A stretch of 64,000 nt of DNA from Actinokineospora enzanensis DSM 44649 (GTDB lineage: Bacteria > Actinomycetota > Actinomycetes > Mycobacteriales > Pseudonocardiaceae): assembly GCF_000374445.1 (NCBI RefSeq), contig NZ_KB894430.1, forward strand, positions 51,911 to 115,910, given 5' to 3'. The notes beneath the pieces were generated by a model that had not been told where the DNA came from, did not search any database, and saw only the letters and a program-made list of their open reading frames with translations. Position numbers and translations under genes: made by a program. Position 1 is the first letter of the stretch. Every line of letters begins with the position of its first letter. Shown here piece by piece: positions 9,190-18,042 of the stretch.

Positions 9190-9678
9190 TCACCGGCTGG
9201 TGGCCGCGCCCGAGGCCGCCGCCTTCACGTGTGCCTTCCACACCCCGTCGCGGACCTGGCGGGGCACCCGGACCTCCACCGCGTGCGGCTCGGCCTTGTT
9301 CGCCTTCAAGTACATTCCGTGGGTCTGCGGCGTGGTGCGAGCCTGCTCCAGCCCGTAGGGAGGCTGGTGGGGGCCGGCCCAGTCGGACACGGCGCGATGG
9401 TTCCACACCGTCACGCGGAACCACAGTTCCTCCCAGTCGTAGATCTCGTCGCCGTGCAGCGCGGCGAACCGACGCCCCAGCACCGCGGCCGCCAACTCCT
9501 CCGCGTTGCGAGCGAACTCCATCCCGCCGGACTCCCGGCTGCCGTGGACCGGGTGCAGTTCTTGCCACCAGTCCGCGCCGTCGTCACTGGTCTCCACCAG
9601 CCACGTGTACTCGGTGCCGGGATCGACGAACTCGTCATTGTCTGCCACCGCGCCATTCTGGTCGACTCGGATGTCCAT
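9190..9678 (-). CDS. hypothetical Trp-rich passenger protein
   Basis: 162 aa with many tryptophans (TWLVET, DWWQEL, YDWEELWFRVTVW) and a basic C-terminus. This composition suggests a small beta-rich binding domain, but no family is recognised. The ATG lacks a good ribosome binding site. It belongs to the minus-strand gene row 11161-8717 with short gaps. Confidence 0.55.
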   Translation of the reverse strand: MDIRVDQNGAVADNDEFVDPGTEYTWLVETSDDGADWWQELHPVHGSRESGGMEFARNAEELAAAVLGRRFAALHGDEIYDWEELWFRVTVWNHRAVSDWAGPHQPPYGLEQARTTPQTHGMYLKANKAEPHAVEVRVPRQVRDGVWKAHVKAAASGAATSR

Positions 9679-9728
9679 TAGGGACTGACAGGGCCGCCGG
9701 GAGCGCCCGCACGAGTGGGTGATCCGGC

Positions 9729-10463
9729 TCAGTCGCAGTCGCGGGTGAACAGCCGTTCCTGGCCGGCGGGCCAGATCCGGAAGTCCATTCCGAACGGCAC
9801 GCTCAGGTCGATCTCGCTGTGGTGGTCCAGCACGGTGAACCCGGCCCGCTGGTAGAACCGGTCCAAGCCCGCGGTGTCGGGCATGGCGCCGTAGAGGGTC
9901 TGGAAGCCGCAGTGGGCGTAGACCTGGCGGGCGCGTTTGAGCAGCGAGCCACCGATGTTGGCGCCACGGGCGTGCTCGAACACCGCAAGGGCCTTCACCC
10001 GCGTCAGCGCGACACCGACCAGCATCCACAGCTTCTGGATCTGCTGGATCGTGGCGTGCTCGCGGTGCATCTGGTCCACGATCCCCTCCACCAGCGTGAC
10101 CGGCGGATAGGCCACCAGGCCGCCGACGACACCGTGGTCGCGGTGCTCGGCGACCAGGGCCAGCCCGGCGTCGAGGTAGGCGGCCAGCGGGTTGGCCTTG
10201 TCGTGGAGCAGCCGCGAGTAGCGCTGGCCGATGGCCTTATGGCAGGCGGTGTGGTCACCGCGCAGGCCGGCGCGCAACGCCGTGCCGAAGACCTCGCTGG
10301 TGATGGCGTCGCGGATCGGGCCCTCGAACGGGGCGCCGGCCAACCGGGAGACCTCCGCGAGCGCCTCGAGGTCGGCGGCGCGGGCCTGGCGTACCCGGAC
10401 TCGGGGTGCTGCCGGCCATCCGGTAACCAGCTTGTTCTCGGTGATCGCCTTGTCCGAGGCCAT
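9729..10463 (-). CDS. GNAT-family N-acetyltransferase
   Basis: 244 aa. The acetyl-CoA-binding core is visible in the second half: ARGANIGGSLLKRA (motif A, with the pyrophosphate-binding loop) and LDRFYQRAGFTVLD (motif B), typical of GNAT enzymes. The first 50 residues are an extra basic segment. It starts at an ATG that shares one base with the stop of the upstream gene (TGATG), so the two are translationally coupled. The substrate cannot be inferred. Confidence 0.75.
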   Translation of the reverse strand: MASDKAITENKLVTGWPAAPRVRVRQARAADLEALAEVSRLAGAPFEGPIRDAITSEVFGTALRAGLRGDHTACHKAIGQRYSRLLHDKANPLAAYLDAGLALVAEHRDHGVVGGLVAYPPVTLVEGIVDQMHREHATIQQIQKLWMLVGVALTRVKALAVFEHARGANIGGSLLKRARQVYAHCGFQTLYGAMPDTAGLDRFYQRAGFTVLDHHSEIDLSVPFGMDFRIWPAGQERLFTRDCD

Positions 10464-11161
10464 CAGACGGTGTCCTTGCCCCCGGCGGCGGCCGAGGACT
10501 CGAGCACGGCGTCGACCCACTGGACGAACTTCAGTGCCGAGCCGTCGAAGTGGGCGCGGATGCGGTCGTTGATCGCGCGGATCTCGTGACCGGGCTTGAA
10601 GTCGCGGTCGCCCGACTCCCCGCAGCCGCATCCACAGGGCCGCAACAGGAACTGCTGTTCCTCGGGTAGGTCGCAGTAGGCGACCGGGTTGTGGGAGTTG
10701 GTGTCGGCCGGGTCGGGGCGACCGAGGTAGGCGTCGCGCACCGGGTGTCCCTTGGTCAGCACCTCGCCGTCGAGGGCGACCCGGTCGCCGTGGACGGTCA
10801 GGTTGGTGATCTCCCCGACCGCGAGTACCACCCCCGCGCCGACGATCACCGCGAACCGTTGCCGGCTGGCTTTGTCGGTGCGCATCCGCCACACCCCCCG
10901 ACCGGCTTGCCACGCCTCGGACTCGGTCATCCGGGGGAAGCAGCCGATGTAGCCGCGGCCGAGGGGGTCGTCCTGCACAGTCTGGTAGTCGCCGAGCTTG
11001 AGCCGTACCGCCACCGCGAGCCTCCACCTTGTCGAGTCGGCCACCGTCTCGCACAAGGGGAGCACCGCGAAGCGGGTACACGGAATATCCGTGCCTCCAT
11101 CGTGTGACCACCTGGCCATGGCGACGCCCATACTCATGAGGTCGGGGCGAGGGGCCGTCAC
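10463..11161 (-). CDS. hypothetical protein with CGCGCGE cysteine motif
   Basis: Up to 232 aa; the exact start is uncertain between a GTG at 11161 and nearby ATGs. The C-terminal part has PCGCGCGESGDRDFKPGH followed by a helical stretch containing HFDGSALKFVQWVDAV. Similar Cys-rich tails occur in other actinobacterial accessory proteins without a known role. It probably binds a metal. It reads away from the res-like palindrome at 11169-11206, divergent from the resolvase, and is coupled to the GNAT gene. Confidence 0.55.
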   Translation of the reverse strand: MTAPRPDLMSMGVAMARWSHDGGTDIPCTRFAVLPLCETVADSTRWRLAVAVRLKLGDYQTVQDDPLGRGYIGCFPRMTESEAWQAGRGVWRMRTDKASRQRFAVIVGAGVVLAVGEITNLTVHGDRVALDGEVLTKGHPVRDAYLGRPDPADTNSHNPVAYCDLPEEQQFLLRPCGCGCGESGDRDFKPGHEIRAINDRIRAHFDGSALKFVQWVDAVLESSAAAGGKDTV

Positions 11162-11168
11162 CCGCTGT

Positions 11169-11206
11169 TGATCTTGTTGGGAATCGACCGATTCTCAACA
11201 AGATCA
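11169..11206. other. res-like palindrome upstream of the resolvase
   Basis: Two 18-base arms, TGATCTTGTTGGGAATCG and its complement with one mismatch, are separated by AC. It lies about 145 bp before the resolvase start, where Tn3-family res site I normally sits. Between it and the gene are further TGTC-type half sites (GTGTCCGGAAA, GTGTCGAGAA, GTGTCGAACA) that could be subsites II and III. It may also act as operator for both divergent genes. Confidence 0.65.
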
Positions 11207-11350
11207 TCTACTGCCTTCGGAGTGGTGAATTTCGCCCGGTTTGGTGTCCGGAAATCGTGTCGAGAAGTCGCGTGTCGAACAACTCCGACCGAGGCCCTTT
11301 TCCGTACACTCGGGCCCCATGATGGCACCTTGTGTGCACGACCGACGACG

Positions 11351-12397
11351 ATGAGCAACCTGCCGGAGTGGGTCGCGCTCGACGGTGACCCGCTCGACGC
11401 GATCGGCGGCGGCGACCGGATCGGCTACGCCCGAGTATCCACCGTCGGGCAACTGCTGCGCCGGCAAACCGACGCCCTGGCCGCCGCCGGCTGCCGGCGG
11501 GTGTTCCGCGAGAAGCTCTCCGGGCGCACCGCCGAGCGACCCGAGTTGCGGGAGTGCCTGGAGTTCCTCCAACCCGGCGACACCTTGGTGGTCACCGAGC
11601 TGTCTCGGCTGGGCCGCTCGCTGCACGACCTGCTCGCCATCGTCGCCAGCCTGCGCAAGCGCGGCATCGGGTTCACCTCGCTGCACGAGAACCTCGACAC
11701 CACCACACCCGGCGGCCGGCTGGTCTTCCACGTGTTCGCCGCCCTGGCCGAGTTCATCCGCGAGCTGATCGTGGAGGGCACCCACGAGGGCCTGGCCGCC
11801 GCCCGCGCCAACGGCGTCCGCCTGGGCCGGCCCCCGGCGATGACCCCGGAGCAGGTGCGGCACGCCCGCGACCTGCTGACCAACCCCGACAACACCATCG
11901 GCTCCATCGCCGAACTGCTCGGGGTGTCCCGGTCCACGATCTACAAGTACGTGCCCGACCTGGCCGAGGTCCGTGCCCAGCTCAAGCCCGCACCGGTGGC
12001 GGCCGCGCTGACCACCACCGGCACGATCGCGGTGATCGAACCGCTGACCGAGGCTACCGTCCCGATCACCGCCACGACCTGTCCCGGCCCCGACTGCGGG
12101 TTTACCGCGGTCACCGGCCCGGACCGGTTCCAGCTCCGCCGTGACCTCGCCGTGGTCTGGCTCTACGCCGATCCTCTTGCGCCGCACGGGATCCGGATCG
12201 TCCAGCACTGCCAGCACTGCCAACCCCGTGAGCACCTCGCGATCGTGGAGTGCGCCCGCTGCGGCCAAGGGCCGATGCTCGCCGGCCAGTTGGCCGACCA
12301 GGTCGACGGCGACACCCCGCCTGCGCTGGTGCTGCGCCGGCTGGAACGGGCCGGATGGCGCACCGAACCGGCGCTGATCTGCGCCGACCACACCTGA
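11351..12397 (+). CDS. tnpR: serine resolvase with cysteine-rich C-terminal extension
   Basis: 348 aa, longer than ordinary Tn3 resolvases (about 185-200 aa). Residues 22-160 form the catalytic domain: GYARVST with the nucleophilic Ser near 30 and the LSRLGRSLHDLL helix. A short DNA-binding helix-turn-helix follows (SIAELLGVSRSTIYKYV, about 190-206). Residues 240-348 are an added domain with CPGPDC, CQHCQ and CARCG, probably zinc binding. The start chosen is the ATG before SNLPEW, since the frame upstream runs through the res region. Expected to resolve transposition cointegrates. Confidence 0.88.
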   Translation: MSNLPEWVALDGDPLDAIGGGDRIGYARVSTVGQLLRRQTDALAAAGCRRVFREKLSGRTAERPELRECLEFLQPGDTLVVTELSRLGRSLHDLLAIVASLRKRGIGFTSLHENLDTTTPGGRLVFHVFAALAEFIRELIVEGTHEGLAAARANGVRLGRPPAMTPEQVRHARDLLTNPDNTIGSIAELLGVSRSTIYKYVPDLAEVRAQLKPAPVAAALTTTGTIAVIEPLTEATVPITATTCPGPDCGFTAVTGPDRFQLRRDLAVVWLYADPLAPHGIRIVQHCQHCQPREHLAIVECARCGQGPMLAGQLADQVDGDTPPALVLRRLERAGWRTEPALICADHT

Positions 12398-12448
12398 CCA
12401 CCGACCAGTGCGACGCACCGATTTCCCCACCAGGACAAGGAGAACGCG

Positions 12449-12835
12449 ATGGCCGACGGCGTGACGGTGGAGCTGCCCATACAGGTCTTCGCCAGCCTGC
12501 TGGACGGCTATGTCAAACACACCGCCGAGCGGCAGCTGTGGCGGCTGACCCGCCGCCAGGGCCAGGCCCGCATCCTCAACCTCGACAACCATTTCGGCGG
12601 GGTGCTGGCCTGGACGTGGGGACGCGACCGCGACCGGGCGATGGTGATGCTGGCCGACCTGCTCGCCCAACTGCGCGACCATCACCCGCTGCGCCACGAA
12701 CTTGAGCAGGCGATCACCCTGGACGAACTGCTGCGGGCGGTCCGCATCGCGATCCACCCCGACTTCGCCGAGCGCGCCGAACTGATCGAGACCGCGCGCC
12801 GGCGGGTGCCGGTCTTCTACGGCTCCAAAGCATGA
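12449..12835 (+). CDS. hypothetical passenger protein
   Basis: 128 aa, well-defined start with AAGGAG before the ATG. Helical, with a basic first half (RQLWRLTRRQGQAR) and an acidic second half. It follows the resolvase by 51 bp in the same direction and may be co-expressed. Unknown family. Confidence 0.6.
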   Translation: MADGVTVELPIQVFASLLDGYVKHTAERQLWRLTRRQGQARILNLDNHFGGVLAWTWGRDRDRAMVMLADLLAQLRDHHPLRHELEQAITLDELLRAVRIAIHPDFAERAELIETARRRVPVFYGSKA

Positions 12836-12932
12836 GCGACCACCGAGCGCTCCCTGCCGCAGCACACAGGATCCGCAGCTCAGCGGCCTAGCCGACCTGC
12901 CGAGCCCTGGATTGTCGTAGGCGACTGGTTAC

Positions 12933-13706
12933 ATGCTGTGCATGACGACGTGGGCAGAGGGGCCGATGCTGGCCCTGGACACCGAGAGCACCGGCACCGA
13001 CGTGCGTTCCGACCGGATCGTGACCGCCACCCTGGCCAGCATCACGCCGGGCTCGCCGCCCGTCGTCAGGTCGTGGCTGGCCAACCCCGGCGACGACGTG
13101 GAGATCCCGGAAACCGCCCAAGCCGTTCACGGCATCAGCACCGAACGGGCCCGTGCGGAAGGCCGGCCCGCCGTCGAGGTGATCGGTGAACTGGTCGCCG
13201 CGCTGGCCCAGCAGTGGACACCGGCCACCGTGCTGATCTGTTTCAACGCTCCGTTCGACCTGTCCCTGATCGAGTACGAGGCTCGCCGGCACCTGGACCC
13301 GCACCGGATGCTGGAGATCACGGGCCCGGTCGTGGACCCGTTGGTGATCGACAAGCACGCCGATCAGTACCGCAAGGGCAAGCGCACGCTCGGCGCGCTG
13401 TGCGAGCACTACCAAGTCACCCAAGACGGCCCGCACTCCTCGGACGGCGACGCGTTGGCTGCGGCGCGCTTGGCCTGGAGGATGGCGCACTGCCTTCCCG
13501 CGATTGGCGGCCTGGACCCGGCCGCGCTGCACGAGCACCAGGAGAAGTGGCACACCGCGCAGCAGCTCGGGTTCGCCCGCTACCTCGATCAGCTGGCCAG
13601 CGGGCAAGCCGACCCCGCCGAACGGGAGCAGCTGCTCGTCAAGGCCAAGGACGTGCGCAAGCACGCCGGCGGTTGGCCGCTGCGCTCAGCCGCCGTCACC
13701 CGCTGA
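12933..13706 (+). CDS. DnaQ-like 3'-5' exonuclease (DEDDh type)
   Basis: Up to 257 aa; an ATG three codons later is equally possible and no ribosome binding site is visible, so it may be leaderless. Exo I is LALDTESTGT (catalytic Asp and Glu), Exo II is the FNAPFDLSL segment, and Exo III is HSSDGDALAAA with the conserved His and Asp. Such proteins trim DNA or RNA 3' ends in proofreading, repair or RNA turnover. Its presence beside a ribonucleotide reductase and a Nudix gene suggests nucleotide or DNA metabolism as a passenger theme. Confidence 0.85.
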   Translation: MLCMTTWAEGPMLALDTESTGTDVRSDRIVTATLASITPGSPPVVRSWLANPGDDVEIPETAQAVHGISTERARAEGRPAVEVIGELVAALAQQWTPATVLICFNAPFDLSLIEYEARRHLDPHRMLEITGPVVDPLVIDKHADQYRKGKRTLGALCEHYQVTQDGPHSSDGDALAAARLAWRMAHCLPAIGGLDPAALHEHQEKWHTAQQLGFARYLDQLASGQADPAEREQLLVKAKDVRKHAGGWPLRSAAVTR

Positions 13707-13733
13707 TCGAAACCCCGCCCCCGACGCCCACGG

Positions 13734-14084
13734 TCAGGTCCGTCGCCAGCGGAGGCGGCCCTGCACGAGGTCGGCGTCCCACACCGGCCCATCGGGGTCG
13801 GGCTCGAACACCAGGTCGGTGTCGTACCAGCCGCAGGACACGCTGCCGAACAGGAACGCCCCAGCGGTGCCGTGCACCCGGCGGTGAACCCACTCCGGGA
13901 AACCTGCGGTGGGCAAGGTCTTCTCCACCCACGCCTTGGCCACGGCCAGGCTGGGCAACTCCGCGTCGGCGACGCAATCGACGTTCTCGTCATCGCCAAT
14001 TCCCACGCCGATCATCGCCTGCCAGGCGGTCTGTCCGACCTGGCGCGGATGCAGGTCACGTACGGTCCCCATGGCCACCAGCAT
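13734..14084 (-). CDS. hypothetical passenger protein
   Basis: 116 aa if started at this ATG, or four codons shorter. It has a compact alpha/beta pattern with AKAWVEKTLPTAGFPEW and GAFLFGSVSCGWYDTD. No family recognised. It lies downstream of the XRE regulator in the same direction, 71 bp apart. Confidence 0.5.
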   Translation of the reverse strand: MLVAMGTVRDLHPRQVGQTAWQAMIGVGIGDDENVDCVADAELPSLAVAKAWVEKTLPTAGFPEWVHRRVHGTAGAFLFGSVSCGWYDTDLVFEPDPDGPVWDADLVQGRLRWRRT

Positions 14085-14155
14085 CACCCCGCAGCGCGTC
14101 GTCGGCCACCGCAGGCCACCAGCTCCTGGAAGTGAGCGGGCGCTGGTGAGGGTGC

Positions 14156-15529
14156 TCAGGCGAAGGCGTGGACCCTGTGGGCCAGCGCGGGTAGCCCTGG
14201 CATCGTGGCCTGTTTCGGGGAGTTCATCAGGTCGGTGACCAGCAGGCGCACCGCGTTGCGGGTGCGCACCTCGCCGGGCGCGGCGTGTTCGGCCGCGAGC
14301 AGGGTCCGGTACGCCTGGCCGGGTTTGTCCCATCGGGCCCAGGCTTGCGCGGTGTCCACCAGCAGCCGGGCGCGGCGCTCGGTGGTCGGGATCGCCGCCA
14401 GCGGCAGCCGGTTGGCGTGCGCGAGCGCGGCGCCGGCGTCACCGAGCACGTAGGCGGCGGAGACCTGGTGGCTGACCACGTTCGCGGCCACCGCGCGGTG
14501 CCGCTCCGGGTCGTCGACCAGGCGATCTGTAGTGGTCGTGGCCTCGCCGAGCAGGTCGGAAGCGCGTTCGCGGTCGCCGGCTCGGGCGGCGGCGTAGGCG
14601 GCCGACAGGTGCAGCGTCGCGTACATCGCGAGGTGTTCGGGTGCGGGCCGGGCGCCGCTGATGTCGAGGTGGTCAGCGGCGGCCAGGGTCAGGCGTTGGG
14701 CGTGGTCGTGGTGGCCGGCGCGGCGGGCGACCGAGGCGACCATGCGCTGTGCCTCGGCCAGCGTGAGCGGGTGCTCGGCGGCGCGGGCGGCCAGCAGTGC
14801 GCGGTCGGCGGACAACCATTCCAGGCCGGAGGCCTCCAGCTTGATCAACGCGCGGGTGGCCAGGTTGTAGGACTGGGCCAGCACTCGCCGCACCGACGGG
14901 TCATCGTGGTCGGCGGCGGTGGCTTCAGCGGTGGTGATCAGCGCGGGCAGCCGGGTCGCCAACGGGAGATAGCGGCAGGTGGTGAACTCCTGCCGGGCCA
15001 CGGTCAACGCCTCGGTGAGCAGCCCGACCGGTGCCGGGACACCAGTGGCGGCGGGGCCGAGCAGCACGTCACCGAGGTGGCGGGCCAGGACTTCGGCCGG
15101 GTCGACCTCGCTGGTGACGGCGTTGGCGGTGGTCGGCAAGGCCAGCGTGCTGCCGGTGAGGGCGGCGAGCTGGAAGAACGCGCGTCGGCGCACCGGGTCG
15201 TCCTCCTCGGTCCGAGGGAGCGTGACCCGGCCCACCCTATGCCCGGCGGCGGCCCCCGGCGCGCAGGCCGGCGCGGTCGTGTCGCCCAGCCCGAACACCG
15301 CCGGTGGCAGGCCCAGCACCTCGGCCAGCGTGCGCAGCAGCGGCATGTCCCGCAGCGGCAGCCGGTTGGTCTCCCACCGGGAGACCTGGCTGCCCGAGAA
15401 GCCGCAGCGCCGCCCCAGCTCGGCCTGGCTCCAGCCCAGCGCGGTGCGGGCCACGCGCACGACGGTGCCGGGATCGGGGTGGGTGTGCAGCAGTGCCGCG
15501 ACGACCTCGCGGTGCGCGACCGGTGCCAT
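14156..15529 (-). CDS. XRE-family regulator with TPR-like domain
   Basis: 457 aa from an ATG with AGGAGG five bases upstream. Residues about 22-75 are a Cro/C1-type helix-turn-helix (LGWSQAELGRRC and SGSQVSRWETNRLPL). The remaining 350 residues are repeated helices rich in Ala and Arg, as in actinobacterial XRE proteins with tetratricopeptide-like sensor domains. It is transcribed divergently from the ribonucleotide reductase gene across a 180-bp region, so it is the obvious candidate regulator of that gene. Confidence 0.82.
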   Translation of the reverse strand: MAPVAHREVVAALLHTHPDPGTVVRVARTALGWSQAELGRRCGFSGSQVSRWETNRLPLRDMPLLRTLAEVLGLPPAVFGLGDTTAPACAPGAAAGHRVGRVTLPRTEEDDPVRRRAFFQLAALTGSTLALPTTANAVTSEVDPAEVLARHLGDVLLGPAATGVPAPVGLLTEALTVARQEFTTCRYLPLATRLPALITTAEATAADHDDPSVRRVLAQSYNLATRALIKLEASGLEWLSADRALLAARAAEHPLTLAEAQRMVASVARRAGHHDHAQRLTLAAADHLDISGARPAPEHLAMYATLHLSAAYAAARAGDRERASDLLGEATTTTDRLVDDPERHRAVAANVVSHQVSAAYVLGDAGAALAHANRLPLAAIPTTERRARLLVDTAQAWARWDKPGQAYRTLLAAEHAAPGEVRTRNAVRLLVTDLMNSPKQATMPGLPALAHRVHAFA

Positions 15530-15709
15530 GGCGCCTCCTGCGTGAGGTGGCAAGCCCTCCCACGGTAGCCGGATTTCCGGTGATCACCAGGGGGTTTGCA
15601 GGATCCGCACACCCTGTGCGGGACCGGTACAGCCCGGTGCCGACCTGCGGCGATGACGGCCAGCGTGACAGGAGCCCCACCACTTTTCCCAGGAAGAAGG
15701 GCTCCGACG

Positions 15710-17407
15710 ATGTATGCCTCGACGCTCCCCAGCTGCCCGGCCACCGACGACTATTTGCGGGCCGGGCGGATCATCGACCCGCACGAGACCGCCCGCGACA
15801 TGAACACCCGCATCGTGGTGGCCTTGGCTCGCGCCGACGCCGGCTTCGACCCGGCCGGCGCGCAGGTGTTCGCCGACCGGCTCGGCTGGGCCCTGGACAC
15901 CGGGCGGATCGTGTTCTCCACGCCGATCATGACCAACGCCGGCCGCTACCCCGACCGGCCCCTGGCCGCGTGCGCGGTGCCGCCGGTGGACCTGCGCGGC
16001 GACCTCGCCCAGGTCAAGACGATCGTGGACGACTACCACCGGGCGGGGATGGGCACCGGCTTCACCCTGGACGAGGTGTCGGATCCGGTCGGGACGCTGC
16101 GCTACCTCAACGACATCGCCGTCACCGGCGCCGCCTCCGGCACGGAGGACCGGCCGGTGGGCAACATGGCCATCCTGTCCCTGGCCCACCCCGCCGCCGG
16201 CGAGTTCATCGGCTGCAAGGTCGACGCCGACACCCTCGGCGAGCAGTGGAAGTTCAACATCTCCCTGCACGTCACCGACGCCGACATGCTCGCGGCCATC
16301 ACCACCGACGGCCGCGAACGCGAACTGCTGACCTCCGCCGCGCGGGCCGCGCACGCCTGCGCCGATCCCGGTCTGCTGTTCGCCGACCGGATGAACGAGG
16401 CCAACCCGACCCCGCACGTCGGCGCCTACGTCTCTACCGCCCCGTGTGCGGAAGTAGGACTTCAAGCTGGCGAAACATGCCAGTTCGGCTATGTGAACCT
16501 TGGTCGTTTCCACACCGGCACCGGCGCGGTTCCGGTCGACCTGGACGCCTTGTCGGACACGGTGCACACCCTGGTGCGGGCGTTGGACGACGCGATCGCG
16601 GCCAGCCTGGACCACTACCCGAACCCGCTGTCCACGCACGTGATGGGCGTCAAACGCAAGATCGGGGTCGGGGTGTGCGGGTTGGCCGATCTGCTGCTGG
16701 CCGCCGGGCTGCCCTACGACAGCGTGGAAGGCCGCCAGCTCGCCCAGGAGGTGCTGGCGGTGGTCAACTACAGCTCCAAGCGCGCCTCGATGAAGCTGGC
16801 CCGTGCTCGTGGCGCGGCTCCGGCGGTCGCGAGTGGACTGTCCCGCTACGCCGATCCCCTTTTCCTGCAACGGTTCTCCGCCGTTCCGGTCCGGAGCGTC
16901 ACCCCCGGCGACTGGACCGCGCTGGCCGAGGAGATCGCGGCCACCGGGCTGCTGCGCAACTCCTCGACCGTGGCGATCCCGCCCACCGGCCGCAGCGCCC
17001 CGGTCGTCGGCGCCTCCACCGGAATCGAGCCGCTGTTCAAACTCACCGACCCGCATCTGCCCGAGCACCTGCACCCGGCGGCGGCCGCCACGCTGCGCGC
17101 GGCCGGCCACGCCGAACTGCTCGAGCACGTCGCCGCGCACGGCCGACTCCCGGACGGCGCCGGCGTCTCCCCGTACCTTCAGGCGGTGCTGGCCACCGCG
17201 ACCCAGATCAGCCCGGCCGGGCACCTGGCGATGGCCGCCGCGGTGCAGGCGTGCGTGGACGACGCGGTGTCCAAGACGGTCAACCTGCCCGCCACCGCCA
17301 CGGCCCTGGAGGTCTATGACACCTACGTGGCCGCCTGGGAGGCGGGCTCGAAGGGCATTACGGTTTACGTCGACGGGTCACGGCAGGTTCAGCCCAAGGC
17401 CCTCTGA
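15710..17407 (+). CDS. class II (B12-dependent)-like ribonucleotide reductase, short form
   Basis: 565 aa, shorter than typical NrdJ. Recognisable landmarks: Cys88 in AACAVPPVDL, the finger loop STAPCAEVGL near 245 with Cys and Glu, the second redox Cys in ETCQFGYVNL near 257, the PTGRSAPVVGASTGIEP loop near 425-441, and the terminal SKTVNLP and GSKGITVYVDGSRQ signatures. The canonical NPCGE/NPCAE Asn is replaced by Ala (APCAE), which is unusual because that Asn orients the substrate. There is no small-subunit gene nearby, which fits class II. It starts at an ATG after GAAGGG. Reductase activity is inferred, not certain. Confidence 0.8.
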   Translation: MYASTLPSCPATDDYLRAGRIIDPHETARDMNTRIVVALARADAGFDPAGAQVFADRLGWALDTGRIVFSTPIMTNAGRYPDRPLAACAVPPVDLRGDLAQVKTIVDDYHRAGMGTGFTLDEVSDPVGTLRYLNDIAVTGAASGTEDRPVGNMAILSLAHPAAGEFIGCKVDADTLGEQWKFNISLHVTDADMLAAITTDGRERELLTSAARAAHACADPGLLFADRMNEANPTPHVGAYVSTAPCAEVGLQAGETCQFGYVNLGRFHTGTGAVPVDLDALSDTVHTLVRALDDAIAASLDHYPNPLSTHVMGVKRKIGVGVCGLADLLLAAGLPYDSVEGRQLAQEVLAVVNYSSKRASMKLARARGAAPAVASGLSRYADPLFLQRFSAVPVRSVTPGDWTALAEEIAATGLLRNSSTVAIPPTGRSAPVVGASTGIEPLFKLTDPHLPEHLHPAAAATLRAAGHAELLEHVAAHGRLPDGAGVSPYLQAVLATATQISPAGHLAMAAAVQACVDDAVSKTVNLPATATALEVYDTYVAAWEAGSKGITVYVDGSRQVQPKAL

Positions 17408-17454
17408 TTCTGGCGGAATCACTGGGATTCCCACCGACCGTCCCCGAGGTGATG

Positions 17455-17937
17455 ATGAGCGAGCAGCAGGCCGGCCAGGACTACGTGTTCGACACCAAGC
17501 ACGACCGCTACCCTCTCGCGGTGCACGTCTTCCTTGTCCAGCAAGGGAAAATCCTGCTGATGAGGCGCGCCGGAAGTGGCTACGCCGATGGCCAGCTCGG
17601 GCTAGCCGCCGGGCACGTGGACCGGGGGGAGACCCCGACCGCGTGCGCGGTGCGGGAGATCGCCGAGGAACTGGGGATCGAGTTGGACCCGACCGCGCTG
17701 AAGCCGGCCGGGACGATGTTCCGCCGCTCGCTGGAACCCCGCGTCGACATCTTCTTCACCACCAGCACCTGGACCGGACAGCCGGAGATCCGCGAACCGC
17801 ACAAGTGCACCGAACTGGTCTGGGCCGACCCGGACGATCTTCCGGCGGACGCGTTGGACTTCCTGCCCCAAGCCTGGGCTGACGCGCAGGCCGGGCGGAT
17901 GCTGCGGGAGTTCGGGTTCAGCCCGGCCTCGGTGTAG
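17455..17937 (+). CDS. Nudix hydrolase
   Basis: 160 aa. The Nudix box runs over residues 53-75: GHVDRGE, then REIAEELGI, matching GX5EX7REUXEEXGU in full, so catalytic residues are intact. It probably hydrolyses a nucleoside diphosphate linked to another moiety. It lies 47 bp after the reductase gene in the same direction, so nucleotide clean-up or regulation of the reductase is an attractive but untested link. The third of three tandem in-frame starts was chosen for spacing to GAGG. Confidence 0.88.
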   Translation: MSEQQAGQDYVFDTKHDRYPLAVHVFLVQQGKILLMRRAGSGYADGQLGLAAGHVDRGETPTACAVREIAEELGIELDPTALKPAGTMFRRSLEPRVDIFFTTSTWTGQPEIREPHKCTELVWADPDDLPADALDFLPQAWADAQAGRMLREFGFSPASV

Positions 17938-18042
17938 CCGACCAGGTGAGCGGCGGCCGAGGTGACCGGGGAAGCCCCTCGACCACCAGCGGAATCATCC
18001 CGCACCACCAGTAGGTCAGCGCCCTGACCCGGTGCGGCCGGG

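Noticed and set aside
11204..12865. 553-codon minus-strand frame opposite the resolvase
   Set aside because: It is antisense to a clear serine recombinase and full of low-information Gly/Gln/Val sequence. It is open only because of third-position GC.
15530..15709. Cobalamin riboswitch before the B12-type reductase
   Set aside because: I looked for the conserved B12-box bases and did not find them in this 180-bp gap. Control by the divergent XRE regulator is more likely.
15584..17224. 546-codon minus-strand frame and a 671-codon plus-strand frame over the reductase gene
   Set aside because: Both overlap the recognisable reductase almost completely and lack any family motif or start site.
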